A DNA stretch of 64,000 nt from Leptospira paudalimensis (GTDB lineage: Bacteria > Spirochaetota > Leptospiria > Leptospirales > Leptospiraceae): the NCBI RefSeq assembly GCF_026151345.1, contig NZ_JAMQPR010000002.1, positions 124,001 to 188,000 of the forward strand. Direction: 5' to 3'. A model generated the notes under the pieces. The model had not been told where the DNA came from. It ran no database searches and saw only the letters and a program-made list of their open reading frames with translations. Positions 9,664-18,947 of the stretch are shown here, piece after piece. A program made the position numbers and the translations under genes. Every line of letters begins with the position of its first letter. The first letter of the stretch is position 1.

Positions 9664-12600
9664 TTATCCTTCTAAATCCTCAGGTCGGATTTCGTAATCT
9701 GGACGGAAGGCTCCTTCAATTTTCTCTCTGAGTCGATCAATGTATCCAAAAACGGCAGGTACCACAATGAGTGTGATCAGTGTCGATAGGATGAGTCCAC
9801 CAATAATGGCAATCCCCATTGCAGTTCTCGATTTAGATGCCTCACCAATCCCGAGTGCAATCGGCAATGTCCCTGCAATCATCGCAAGGGATGTCATAAG
9901 GATTGGTCTCAAACGTTTAGCACCAGCATCAAAGATGGCATCGTTTCTAGACATTCCATGTTCTTTCATGGCAAGCATCGCATGGTCGACAAGTAAAATG
10001 GAGTTTTTAGCAACAAGTCCCATTAGTAGGATGAGTCCAATCATACTAAATAAGTTTAACATTTCACCAGTTAAAGCGAGTGCAAAAAAGGCACCCGAAA
10101 TGGCAGGTGGAATGGCAAACAAAATCGTTATCGGTGTGATAAATGACTCATAAAGAGAAGCTAACACAAGATAGATGAATATAAGCGCCATTCCAAAGGC
10201 AAGGACTATGTTTTGTAACAATTCTTTGAAGTCTTCTGATTGTCCCACAAAGGAATACGTAATCCCAGGAGGTGGAGGTAATTTTTCCTTCAGGATTTTG
10301 ACAGCAGATTCAGAAGCTGATGCTATGGCACCACCTGGTGCTAGGTTTGCATTGATAGGAACAACTCTAGATCTGTCTTCACGAATGATCCTTGCAGGGG
10401 ATGTACTTTCCTTACCATCTGCAATTGCACTTAGAGGAATGAGTTTGTTTTGAATGTTTGGCACTCTTGTTTCATAAAAAGACTTACGTAAATTTCGTTG
10501 GTCTTCTTTCAGACGTAACCTAACATCATATTCAATTCCATTTTCAAGGTATTTGGCAACTTCTCCCCCTTCGATGTGGTAACGAAGTTCTGCTCCCATC
10601 ACCCCTGCCACCACTCCAACAGTTTGCATTTTGGCACGATCTGGTACTACTTGGAATTCTGGTTTACCTGTTCTGTAAGTTGTGTCCACATCGGTTAAGT
10701 CTGGAATTTTCCTAAGTTCATCCATTACCTTGAAGGAATAGGTTTCCAAATCTTTTAAATTTTCCCCTTTTAAGTTAAGGTTGAATGGATATTGAACACC
10801 ACCACCAATCGCAGAATAGTCGTTCACTTTCGGTCTTGCATGAGGATATGCTTTTAGAAAATCTCTGATTTGGTCTTTTACTGCGGCTGTTGTACGTTTG
10901 CGGTATTCAGAAGGGAGTAAGGCAACACCAATCGTAGCGATATTCGATTCTCCATCACTATTCCCTACAACTGTTGCCAATAATTCTAATTCGGGAACGT
11001 TTTTGATAATTTCATTTTGGATTTGTTCTACCACTTCAGAAGTTCCTGTTAAGGAAGTCCCTGGTGCCATCTCCACATTCACCATAAATTCTCCCTGATC
11101 GTTTGCAGGAAGGAAGGTCTTTTTTACAAAGGCAAGCGAGAAGATACTTGTGATGAGTGTAAGAATTGTGAGTAAAATCACTGCCCATGGTTTTTTTAAG
11201 GCAAACTTCATAATGATTGCGTACATTCTGTCCAGGAAATCTTGGAACTTATCAAAATAACGAAGGACAAAATTCTTTTCTTTATGAATGTCAGTTTTAC
11301 CTGCAAAATAAGCAGATAACATTGGTGCAACTGTCAGACCATCAAAAAGAGAAATGATCATGGCAAAAACAACTGTGAGTCCAAACTGTTTGAAAAACTG
11401 ACCCACAATTCCTGATAAAAATCCAATGGGGAGGAAAACCGCAATCACTGTGAGAGAGGTTCCGATGACCGCTAAGGTTACTTCTTCCGTTCCTTTACGG
11501 GCTGCAACAATGACCGATTCCCCCTCTTCCAGTTTACGGAAAATATTTTCCCTAACCACAATGGCATCATCAACCAAAAGTCCTACCGCAAGTGATAAGG
11601 CAAGAAGTGTCATCACGTTCATGGTAAATCCCATGGCATACATGATGATAAAAGCACCTAACATTGAGTTTGGGAGTGCCATACCAGTGATGATGGTAGA
11701 ACGAACGTTCCCAAGGAAAAGATACACAACTAAAACAGCGAGAAAAATTCCTAGAATAATGGCGAGTGTTACATCTTCAATGTTAGCACGAATCCATTTA
11801 GAGCCATCTCGGATGAGGATGACTTTTGGAGTGCCTTTCATATCTTTGATTTGGTCATTGATGGTATTAATTTTTGCTAAGATACCATCGGCTACTTCAA
11901 CTGTGTTTGCTCCCGATTGTTTGTAAACATCTAGGAAAAGTGCTGTTTTTTGAACCCGCTCTTTTTTTGGTGCTTCGTATTTGAATAATAATTTTCCAAT
12001 GATGGAAGGTTCTTCGTGTTCTTCTGTTTTGATGGGAGCATACAAAAGTCCACGGGTTTGACGGTCTTGTAATGTATCTTTGACCTGACCAAGGTCTTTG
12101 ACAAGAACTCCTCTACCAAATTCACCACCAAACGAAACAACTGTGTTCTCAATTTGGGATAAGGATTCGTATTTTGCAACTGTACGAAAGGATGTTTCTT
12201 TTTCTCCACCTTCTACTTTTCCTGCAGGGATGTTCACACCAGAGTTTTTGATTTGGTTCCCTATCGCAATGGCAGGCACTTGGTAAGCATTAATTTTGTT
12301 ACGATCAAGTTCGATATGAATCTCACGGCGTGCACCACCGATAATCTTTACCGCACCAACGTTATTCACCTGTTCTAATTTGGTTTTGATTTTTTCTTTT
12401 GCTAAATCGTACAATTCACCTTCAGGTAAATCAGCAAATAAAGAGATCCGCATAATGGGTTGGTCTGAGGGATCAAACCTTTGTACAAGAGGTTCTTTTG
12501 AAGATTCAGGGAAAAGTGGTTTGACCCTTGCTGTTTTATCCCGAACTTGTTGTTCGGCATATTTGATGTCAGTGGTCAAACTGAACTCAGCAAAAACAAG

Positions 12601-12867
12601 AGAGATCCCTTCTTGGTTTCGGGAAGTGATCCTTTTAAGTCCAGAGATAGAACTAAGTTCCTCTTCCAAAGGTTTGGAGATGGAAGTTTCAATTTCTTCT
12701 GGGCCTGCTCCAGGGTACACTGTGGACACCACAACAAATGGGATGTTGATATCCGGGAATAAATCCACACCGATACGTTTTAAGGAAATGTAACCTGTGA
12801 TCACCATGATGATCACGAGGGATGAAATGAAAATGGGGCGTTTGATCGAAAAAGAAGCAATACTCAT
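9664..12867 (-). CDS. RND efflux transporter, AcrB/HAE1 type
   Basis: This 1067-residue inner-membrane pump of the resistance-nodulation-division superfamily exports amphiphilic compounds in exchange for protons. The N-terminus (SIKRPIFISSLVIIMVITGYI) is the typical first helix, followed by a large periplasmic porter loop, helices 2-6, the second porter loop and helices 8-12. The paired proton-relay aspartates are present in helix 4 (GLLVDDAIVV), and the family motif in the second half reads LLMGLVAKNSILLVD. Length is normal. No membrane-fusion protein or TolC-like gene lies beside it, so those partners must be encoded elsewhere. The upstream gene ends 12 bases before its start, suggesting co-transcription. 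Confidence 0.93.
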   Translation of the reverse strand: MSIASFSIKRPIFISSLVIIMVITGYISLKRIGVDLFPDINIPFVVVSTVYPGAGPEEIETSISKPLEEELSSISGLKRITSRNQEGISLVFAEFSLTTDIKYAEQQVRDKTARVKPLFPESSKEPLVQRFDPSDQPIMRISLFADLPEGELYDLAKEKIKTKLEQVNNVGAVKIIGGARREIHIELDRNKINAYQVPAIAIGNQIKNSGVNIPAGKVEGGEKETSFRTVAKYESLSQIENTVVSFGGEFGRGVLVKDLGQVKDTLQDRQTRGLLYAPIKTEEHEEPSIIGKLLFKYEAPKKERVQKTALFLDVYKQSGANTVEVADGILAKINTINDQIKDMKGTPKVILIRDGSKWIRANIEDVTLAIILGIFLAVLVVYLFLGNVRSTIITGMALPNSMLGAFIIMYAMGFTMNVMTLLALSLAVGLLVDDAIVVRENIFRKLEEGESVIVAARKGTEEVTLAVIGTSLTVIAVFLPIGFLSGIVGQFFKQFGLTVVFAMIISLFDGLTVAPMLSAYFAGKTDIHKEKNFVLRYFDKFQDFLDRMYAIIMKFALKKPWAVILLTILTLITSIFSLAFVKKTFLPANDQGEFMVNVEMAPGTSLTGTSEVVEQIQNEIIKNVPELELLATVVGNSDGESNIATIGVALLPSEYRKRTTAAVKDQIRDFLKAYPHARPKVNDYSAIGGGVQYPFNLNLKGENLKDLETYSFKVMDELRKIPDLTDVDTTYRTGKPEFQVVPDRAKMQTVGVVAGVMGAELRYHIEGGEVAKYLENGIEYDVRLRLKEDQRNLRKSFYETRVPNIQNKLIPLSAIADGKESTSPARIIREDRSRVVPINANLAPGGAIASASESAVKILKEKLPPPPGITYSFVGQSEDFKELLQNIVLAFGMALIFIYLVLASLYESFITPITILFAIPPAISGAFFALALTGEMLNLFSMIGLILLMGLVAKNSILLVDHAMLAMKEHGMSRNDAIFDAGAKRLRPILMTSLAMIAGTLPIALGIGEASKSRTAMGIAIIGGLILSTLITLIVVPAVFGYIDRLREKIEGAFRPDYEIRPEDLEG

Positions 12868-12879
12868 GAATTTTTATCT

Positions 12880-14742
12880 CTATTTAAGCAGTTTGTATTC
12901 TTGTAAACAAGCAGTACCAGAGCTCTCTCTGTAAGTAGACAGCAATGTTGACTTACTGTTCAACATTTTTGTGCGATTTTCAAATTTTTCTTCAACAAAA
13001 CTATCAGGACAAACATCACTTAATAAGAGAACGGAATCAAAATTTGTCCAATCTTTCCATCGGTATTTGTTGTCATTTCGTACCATCCCTTCTTTGTAAG
13101 TGCGAAGTTTCATCGCCAGATCAAAATCAGAGGCTAAAACTCGCCCTTTTGTCTCATATTTTTCTGTAAAATGGAAGGCATTGATGAGGATGTATTTTTT
13201 ATTAGGAGCCACATGTGAGGCAATTTCTCTTGCAGGTTCGAAATCACTTGCGTTCATCCCTCGGTAACAGAACATTTTGGTCTCATAAAATTTCCCGGAA
13301 AGAATCCCTTGTGCATAAACCGAATTATAAAATACAAAACTAGTTGTGAGTAAGATCACTGATATGGAAGTGATCCTTTGAAAATTGTGATCCGCTAAAT
13401 GATAAAGTCTTAAAATCCATAAAAACCCCACAAGACCAATCGCAGGGATAAACTGGAGAACATGCCTTGGTTGTTTGTTCCCAGTGGTGAGTTCCAAAAT
13501 CAAAAGTTCTAAAAATAGAATAAAAGTGCCAGCCACAAGTGGGTCTTTGATTTTATTCCACATTGTTTCTTTCGTACGAACAAAAAAGTATAACAAAGAC
13601 AAGGTGGAAAATAATACCAAAGTTCTAAATCCCCAAATGAAATCAAAAATCCCAGGAACAGATGGGTCTTTTCCTGGTTCCGTCCAAAGGGTCAGGAAAA
13701 AACTCCTTGTGTAGGCATTCACAATCATCTGTGCATCAATGAGAGCATTCACTCTATCTGGATTTAAAAATAACCATAAAAATGCAGGGAAAATAGCATA
13801 AGCCCAAAGTACAACAGCTGTTTTTGGGAAGATTCTCTTCATGGCATCGCGGTTTCGGAATAAATATACAGAAAGATCAACAAACAAAACCAAGGTGATC
13901 CCAAACATAAACTGTTTGAAACTCTTTTGATTCAAATTGATTTTGGTGACAACACGTAAGACAGGTAAAGAAAATACCATGAGTATAACAAATACTAAGT
14001 ATAAAAGTCGAATGCCTTTCGCGTATTGTTTTAACAAATAAAGAATTACTTCTTTGTACTTACCTGGGGAACGAATGAGTTCATAGGCAAAACATGCCAT
14101 AAAGAATAAAATCCCATATGGATATTTGGTAAAATAAAATCCAAATAAGGAAACAAAGATCATCCATTTAGTAGTGCCATCAATCTCACGTTCTCGGTTA
14201 TCTGTATCATACAAACGGTAAATTGCATAAACAGAAAGAAGTAAAAAAAACATCGATTGGGTTTCCAACATAGAAGACAAAGAATACGCAGGCACTTCTA
14301 CTGTTTGGATGGTAAGGATAAAAATGAGAGATGAAAAAAGTCCTGACCAAAAAAGAGATTTTGTCATCCGGAACGATGTATACACCAAACCTGGATACAC
14401 TAAGACCAAAAAGAAAAGTCCAAGAAAACTATCTCGATAGGTTTCAAAAGCATCAATAGGTAAGTATAAAGTAACAAAGGTTAGAATCGAACGTAATGGT
14501 GGCCAAGTGGGGCTTTCCAAAAATGGCATGATTCCATAAAACCAATTTCCATTCCGAAAATCGACGTATTGGTCGAGGACTTGGTTCAGTCGAATGTTTT
14601 CATCCCAAGACAAAAAATCTTTGTTGGGACAAATTTGGAGGAAGGCCTCCCAAGATTTTGTAGCATAGAACACGACGAGAAAAACGCCGAAACCGATGAA
14701 AAGAACCCCAAAACTGTTCAGAAGAATGTTTTTTGCCTTCAT
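12880..14742 (-). CDS. Polytopic membrane protein, glycosyltransferase GT-C-like
   Basis: About 620 residues with a dozen or so membrane helices. After the first helix a soluble loop contains an acidic WDEN motif (near residue 46), as in GT-C (ArnT/PMT-like) glycosyltransferases that use polyprenyl-phosphate sugars. The C-terminal 120 residues are soluble. The frame opens at 14760, but ATG 14742 is preferred because AAGGA lies 7 bases upstream of it. The gene is divergent from the exbB-like gene and lies 12 bases upstream of the RND gene. The enzyme class is an inference from topology and one motif; the substrate is unknown. Confidence 0.6.
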   Translation of the reverse strand: MKAKNILLNSFGVLFIGFGVFLVVFYATKSWEAFLQICPNKDFLSWDENIRLNQVLDQYVDFRNGNWFYGIMPFLESPTWPPLRSILTFVTLYLPIDAFETYRDSFLGLFFLVLVYPGLVYTSFRMTKSLFWSGLFSSLIFILTIQTVEVPAYSLSSMLETQSMFFLLLSVYAIYRLYDTDNREREIDGTTKWMIFVSLFGFYFTKYPYGILFFMACFAYELIRSPGKYKEVILYLLKQYAKGIRLLYLVFVILMVFSLPVLRVVTKINLNQKSFKQFMFGITLVLFVDLSVYLFRNRDAMKRIFPKTAVVLWAYAIFPAFLWLFLNPDRVNALIDAQMIVNAYTRSFFLTLWTEPGKDPSVPGIFDFIWGFRTLVLFSTLSLLYFFVRTKETMWNKIKDPLVAGTFILFLELLILELTTGNKQPRHVLQFIPAIGLVGFLWILRLYHLADHNFQRITSISVILLTTSFVFYNSVYAQGILSGKFYETKMFCYRGMNASDFEPAREIASHVAPNKKYILINAFHFTEKYETKGRVLASDFDLAMKLRTYKEGMVRNDNKYRWKDWTNFDSVLLLSDVCPDSFVEEKFENRTKMLNSKSTLLSTYRESSGTACLQEYKLLK

Positions 14743-14866
14743 ACCAATCCTTGGAATCATTCTTTCTTTGGGGTGGAATTGGGATCAACCGAAGTATTTT
14801 TTACGCAAATTTTCTCTTTGATTGTTGTCCAAGGGATTGGATTCTGTCCGTTAGAAGGTTCAAAAA

Positions 14867-15526
14867 ATGCAAGATTTCGTAGACATTGGTGAAAAAATCA
14901 TCTTTCTCGTGATGTTATTCGCGAGTATCCTCGCCATTGCTGTTTTCATCGAAAGGTTAATTGTTTATAAACGCAATTTTAACAAAGAATCTGAATCACT
15001 TCTCGATTCACTCACACTTCTGATTCGCCACCGTGATCTAAAAGGTACAGAAAAATTACTCGAAAGCCATCCTATGGAAAATTCTTACACACGATTCATT
15101 CATTTTGTTTTGGAACGTGAAAAAGAAAATCACAAAGGTTTATCCGAACTCATGGAAGGGAAAATTCTAAAAGAACGTCTCAGTTTAGAGGAACGACTCC
15201 CAATTCTCAACACTCTTGGGAACAACACTCCCTTCATCGGACTCTTGGGAACTGTGCTTGGGGTGATCAAAGCGTTTTATGGTTTAGGTACTTTAGGGAA
15301 CTCTGGAGCAGAAGTAGTGATGCGTAGTATTTCCACTGCCCTACTTGCCACTGCTGCTGGTCTTGCTGTTGCGATTCCTGTTGTGATGGCAAACAACTAC
15401 TTCACCCGTAAAATGAAACTGGTATTAGGACAATTAGAAATTCTTTCGAAAGAAATCCATGCAAGTTTCATCACGAGTGGAAAACACAACCAATCCTCTA
15501 GTTCCACACCCAACATCCACCACTAA
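14867..15526 (+). CDS. exbB: ExbB/TolQ/MotA-type proton channel subunit
   Basis: A 219-residue member of the MotA/TolQ/ExbB family. It shows a short N-terminus, a first membrane helix (about residues 13-30), a cytoplasmic helical loop and the conserved last two helices: TLGNNTPFIGLLGTVLGVI near residue 120 and ISTALLATAAGLAVAIPVV near residue 160. These proteins pair with ExbD to pass protons and energise TonB. The tonB-like gene follows after 11 bases, but no exbD lies between them or nearby. It begins a three-gene operon ending at 18592. Confidence 0.88.
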   Translation: MQDFVDIGEKIIFLVMLFASILAIAVFIERLIVYKRNFNKESESLLDSLTLLIRHRDLKGTEKLLESHPMENSYTRFIHFVLEREKENHKGLSELMEGKILKERLSLEERLPILNTLGNNTPFIGLLGTVLGVIKAFYGLGTLGNSGAEVVMRSISTALLATAAGLAVAIPVVMANNYFTRKMKLVLGQLEILSKEIHASFITSGKHNQSSSSTPNIHH

Positions 15527-15537
15527 ACATAAGTTAT

Positions 15538-16179
15538 ATGAAATCATTTACATTATTTTTACAATACAAACTCAGGCGGTTCGGTCTTTTCCGAGCCAGC
15601 TTATTTGTTTCTGTGAGTTTACATGTAATGTGTTATTTGGTATATTTTGTTTTAACATTACCCAGTGAAGCAGCTTTTCAAGAAACTTCGTTGGAAGATA
15701 TGGATGTATCCTTTGAAGAAATTCCACCAGAACTCATTGGTGGCACTTCAAGCCCTGCTCCCGTCGAAAAACAAGAGTGGGTAGAGGGATCGAATAAAGA
15801 TGCAGAAGACAAACCCGATAATTCAGACTTAAACCCAAACCAACTTTCAGGGAATGGAACAGACAAAGATGGATTTTTGTTTTCATTTAACGGAGACAGA
15901 CCTCCCACACCTATCATTGATTTTGATCTAAAAGCATATTTCCCGGAGGCAGCCAAAGCTGCTAATATTAGCCAAAAGACAGTGGTTGTTATGGTGCAAG
16001 TTGACGAACAAGGTGTACTCCAAGGAGTCAAAATTGTTTCAGGGCGAGCGGGATACGGATTCGATGAAGCTGCAATTAAAATCATCCAACGTGCAAGGTT
16101 TACACCTGGTTATGACAAAGGAAAACCAACTCGAATGGCACATAGATTGCCCATCAGTTTTGATTTAGAAGAGGATTAA
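15538..16179 (+). CDS. tonB: TonB-family energy transducer
   Basis: 213 residues. One membrane helix near residues 20-40 (ASLFVSVSLHVMCYLVYFVL) contains the His of the SLH motif that in TonB contacts ExbB-ExbD. The linker (residues 45-120) is acidic and Asn/Asp-rich rather than the usual Pro/Lys-rich spacer. The C-terminal TonB domain follows (VVVMVQVDEQGVLQGVKIVSG, then FDEAAIKIIQRARFTPGYD). It would transmit proton-motive force to an outer-membrane receptor or another envelope partner. The stop is one base before the next gene, which may be its client or partner. Confidence 0.88.
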   Translation: MKSFTLFLQYKLRRFGLFRASLFVSVSLHVMCYLVYFVLTLPSEAAFQETSLEDMDVSFEEIPPELIGGTSSPAPVEKQEWVEGSNKDAEDKPDNSDLNPNQLSGNGTDKDGFLFSFNGDRPPTPIIDFDLKAYFPEAAKAANISQKTVVVMVQVDEQGVLQGVKIVSGRAGYGFDEAAIKIIQRARFTPGYDKGKPTRMAHRLPISFDLEED

Positions 16180-16180
16180 G

Positions 16181-18592
16181 ATGTTTCGGAATACAAAACA
16201 AAAAATTGCAATTGGTACTTTATTGTTCATTGTTGGGCTAATCGTTGTTAGTTTCCAATCAAAACCAATTACTGGAAAAACGGAAACCAAATCATCTTTA
16301 AAAAAACCAGGGTTAACACCAGACCCATTTGCCTTATACCAAAGTATTCCTCCCTTTATTTCCCAAGTTTCCCCTTCAGATTTACCTTCCAGTATCGACC
16401 TTAGTGCGGACTTTCCGACTCCGATGGACCAAGGCACAGGAAAAGATAATGTAGGATTTACGGTCGGTTATGGCCTTATTTCGTTTTTAGAAGCTGGTAA
16501 AAAAGGGATTCGCAATTTAGCAACAATTGGGCCAAATTCTGCAAATGGACAAAAACTACTATATTCCGCAAATTTCATTTATAACCAATTGAACAGTGGG
16601 AAAGACCAAGCAGTTTCCTTACTCGATGCCTTGGTACTTGCAACGAGTAGAGGATCTGTGCCCATTGAGCTCATGAATGAATCAAGTAACAATCTGAGGG
16701 TACGACCAAAAGCAAACATTGTAGAAATAGGTCGAAAAGCGAGGCTTGGGCGAATTTATAAAATTGAACCTCACGACCTTTCCTCCATAAAACTTGCATT
16801 AGCTGAAAAAAAACCAGTTTTAATAGGATATTTGGTCTATGAAAATTTTCTAGATCCAAAACCAGATGCCGTTTTCCAACAAGGCAGTGGAGAAGTTATA
16901 GGAGCCCAATCCCTTGTGATATTGGGATTTAATGACAAAAAGAAAGCGTTTAAAATTTGGAATACTTGGGGAACCAATTGGGGAGACAAAGGTTATCTTT
17001 GGATTTCTTACGAAAGTTTCCCAAAACATACCAAATCAATTTATGTTGCCGATCCCTCAGAAGGAAACCAATTACTCACAGAATCAAAGTTGATGAATGA
17101 ATTGGAATCATTGGAATTCGGTGAACATAATTTATTCCCACCAAAAGAAGTATATGCATCCCGAGGTGATTATTCTGATCGGATTAGAATCTCTTGGTCG
17201 AGTGAAAAACGTGCCATTGGGTACGAAGTGTACAGAAAACGTAAAATCGACACAAAATACCAACTTGTTGGACTTTCCAAACAACCTTACTTTGACGATT
17301 TTGGTGTTCAAAAAAATACTGCCTATCATTACAAAGTAGCTAGCTTAGATGAAAATTATTTATCCAAACCTTCAATTGACTCAAACGATGGTTATGCGTC
17401 AGAGCCAACAAAACCTGCAGGGATTTTACCTGTCACCAATTTACGAGCATCAGTAGCACCAACTAATGACCGCATCATATTAGAATGGGACAACCAATCC
17501 ATCCCTACTACCTATGTCGTGTACAAATGGAACGCAATGGCACGGATTTTTCGCTTTTTAGGAAAAACTGAAAAAAATTCTTACACGGATTTAAAAGCAA
17601 GTCGTAATGGTGACAACGAAATTTACCAAGTTGTTCCAGAAAGAAACCAATTAGAAGGAGAATCCAGTTATTACGTATCTGCACATTTAGATCCTTCTGA
17701 AGTTTTAAAACCAAGACCTGAACATTTCACCGCATCCAAGGGTTTGTATCCAGGTGTGACCGTCTTACAATGGGAAGGTTCTCCGAGTGCAACAGCTTAC
17801 CATATCTTTCGAAAAACAAATGGTTCCTGGAAACGAATTGCGAAAACCACAGACTTACTCTACAAAGACGAGGAACCTTCTGGAAAAGAATCATTTTATG
17901 CTGTCACAGCAGAATTCGAAGGGGAATTGTATAGTTTCCCATCTGAACCAGATATAGGATATGCATCACTTGTTGCAGGAAGGTCTTTAAGTATAAAGAC
18001 TCCTGAATTAACAATCACAGAGAATCGGAAATCTGGCGAACTCTGGTTCAGTTGGAATGTAATTCCAAAAGTCACTTCCTATAAAATTCTGATGAGAAAA
18101 AAGAATGAAGAAGACTGGAGTCTAGTCAAAGAAACTTCAGAATCTAATTTTAAACTACAAAATCTTTCTAAAAATGAATTTTATTTTTTTGTGATTCAAT
18201 CCGTTCAAAAAGGAGTTGGTGAAAGTCTGTATTCTTCCCCGGTCACTGCTGTTTTATCAGAAACTGTTCCCGATATTAAAAAAGTAAAAACTTTTGGTGA
18301 ATCCGCCATACAGAAGTTTATCGGCCCTTGGACCGCAATGTATTGGGATGGAAAAAACAAAGTGAAACCAGTTCGATTGACCATCGAAGCTGAAGACGCA
18401 GAAGGGAACATTGTCATGAAATGGAATGAAAATCCAATCTTTCGTGGCAAAAATATAGTAGATTCCGATTTAATTGAAGAAAAAGGAAAATGGAAAATTA
18501 AACTATCTCCAAACTATGAATCTTTATCAGGTGAATTTGAAGATAAAGGTTTAGTCCCAGAAAAAAGCCAACTATCATTTATCCGCGAATAA
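16181..18592 (+). CDS. Exported pseudo-papain (C1-like) protein with four fibronectin-III-like units
   Basis: 803 residues. An N-terminal hydrophobic segment (residues 9-25) is a signal or anchor. Residues about 60-285 follow the papain layout: DQGTGKDN aligns with the QGxCGSC nucleophile motif, and NTWGTNWGDKGY matches the papain NSWG...WG..GY motif. The catalytic Cys position is Asn90 and the catalytic His position is Gln243 (in GAQSLVILGF); only the structural Asn261 remains, so peptidase activity is not expected. Four repeats of about 90 residues follow (near 310-400, 405-500, 505-595, 600-690), each with the FN3-like pattern W...YxVYRK...Y...V. A C-terminal beta-rich unit (about 700-803) ends the protein. 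It is the last gene of the exbB-tonB operon. Function unknown; it is likely a periplasmic or surface binding protein. Confidence 0.75.
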   Translation: MFRNTKQKIAIGTLLFIVGLIVVSFQSKPITGKTETKSSLKKPGLTPDPFALYQSIPPFISQVSPSDLPSSIDLSADFPTPMDQGTGKDNVGFTVGYGLISFLEAGKKGIRNLATIGPNSANGQKLLYSANFIYNQLNSGKDQAVSLLDALVLATSRGSVPIELMNESSNNLRVRPKANIVEIGRKARLGRIYKIEPHDLSSIKLALAEKKPVLIGYLVYENFLDPKPDAVFQQGSGEVIGAQSLVILGFNDKKKAFKIWNTWGTNWGDKGYLWISYESFPKHTKSIYVADPSEGNQLLTESKLMNELESLEFGEHNLFPPKEVYASRGDYSDRIRISWSSEKRAIGYEVYRKRKIDTKYQLVGLSKQPYFDDFGVQKNTAYHYKVASLDENYLSKPSIDSNDGYASEPTKPAGILPVTNLRASVAPTNDRIILEWDNQSIPTTYVVYKWNAMARIFRFLGKTEKNSYTDLKASRNGDNEIYQVVPERNQLEGESSYYVSAHLDPSEVLKPRPEHFTASKGLYPGVTVLQWEGSPSATAYHIFRKTNGSWKRIAKTTDLLYKDEEPSGKESFYAVTAEFEGELYSFPSEPDIGYASLVAGRSLSIKTPELTITENRKSGELWFSWNVIPKVTSYKILMRKKNEEDWSLVKETSESNFKLQNLSKNEFYFFVIQSVQKGVGESLYSSPVTAVLSETVPDIKKVKTFGESAIQKFIGPWTAMYWDGKNKVKPVRLTIEAEDAEGNIVMKWNENPIFRGKNIVDSDLIEEKGKWKIKLSPNYESLSGEFEDKGLVPEKSQLSFIRE

Positions 18593-18672
18593 ACAAATTG
18601 ATTTGGATTCATTGAATCATGAACCAATCAAACCACTTACAATAACGCTAATATAGACTTGGAGTCATGATG

Positions 18673-18702
18673 GACTCTTTTTTAAGAAATCAAAAAAGAG
18701 TC
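18673..18702. terminator. Bidirectional terminator between convergent genes
   Basis: GACTCTTTTTT and AAAAAAGAGTC form a perfect 11-bp stem with an 8-base loop between the plus-strand gene ending at 18592 and the minus-strand gene ending at 18690. The A/T runs lie inside the stem, giving a U-rich side in either direction. It overlaps the stop codon of the minus-strand gene. Confidence 0.6.
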
Positions 18703-18947
18703 CCACTTTCGCAGTTTTTTCGGCAGACTTTTTCTAATCCAAGACAACTGCCAACAATGGCCGCCAAATCTGCGTTACTGTAAGTAGACGCCCCAGTTGA
18801 CACTCGATAAAAAGCATCGTTACGTAAAAAACACGCACCTTCAATTGTGGAACATTTGTTCCGCTCATAACAAGCAGAACGAAACGAAAATGGCGCACCA
18901 CACCCCATTAAAAATACGAAAGTGAAAGAACCAATCAAACCTTTCAT
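18690..18947 (-). CDS. Small Cys-rich lipoprotein
   Basis: An 85-residue protein with a lipoprotein signal peptide (hydrophobic core then LMGC, lipidated Cys16). The mature part has six further Cys (26, 32, 39, 68, 75, 79), an even number that could form three disulfides in the periplasm or at the surface. I do not recognise a family. Its ATG overlaps the stop of the upstream UDP-glucose pyrophosphorylase gene by 4 bases, so it is translationally coupled to it. A terminator hairpin overlaps its stop codon. Confidence 0.65.
   Translation of the reverse strand: MKGLIGSFTFVFLMGCGAPFSFRSACYERNKCSTIEGACFLRNDAFYRVSTGASTYSNADLAAIVGSCLGLEKVCRKNCESGTLF

Noticed and set aside
11426..11926. 166-codon plus-strand frame inside the RND pump gene
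   Set aside because: Antisense shadow of a conserved gene; the composition (Thr/Ser/Arg/Met-rich) is typical of reverse frames.
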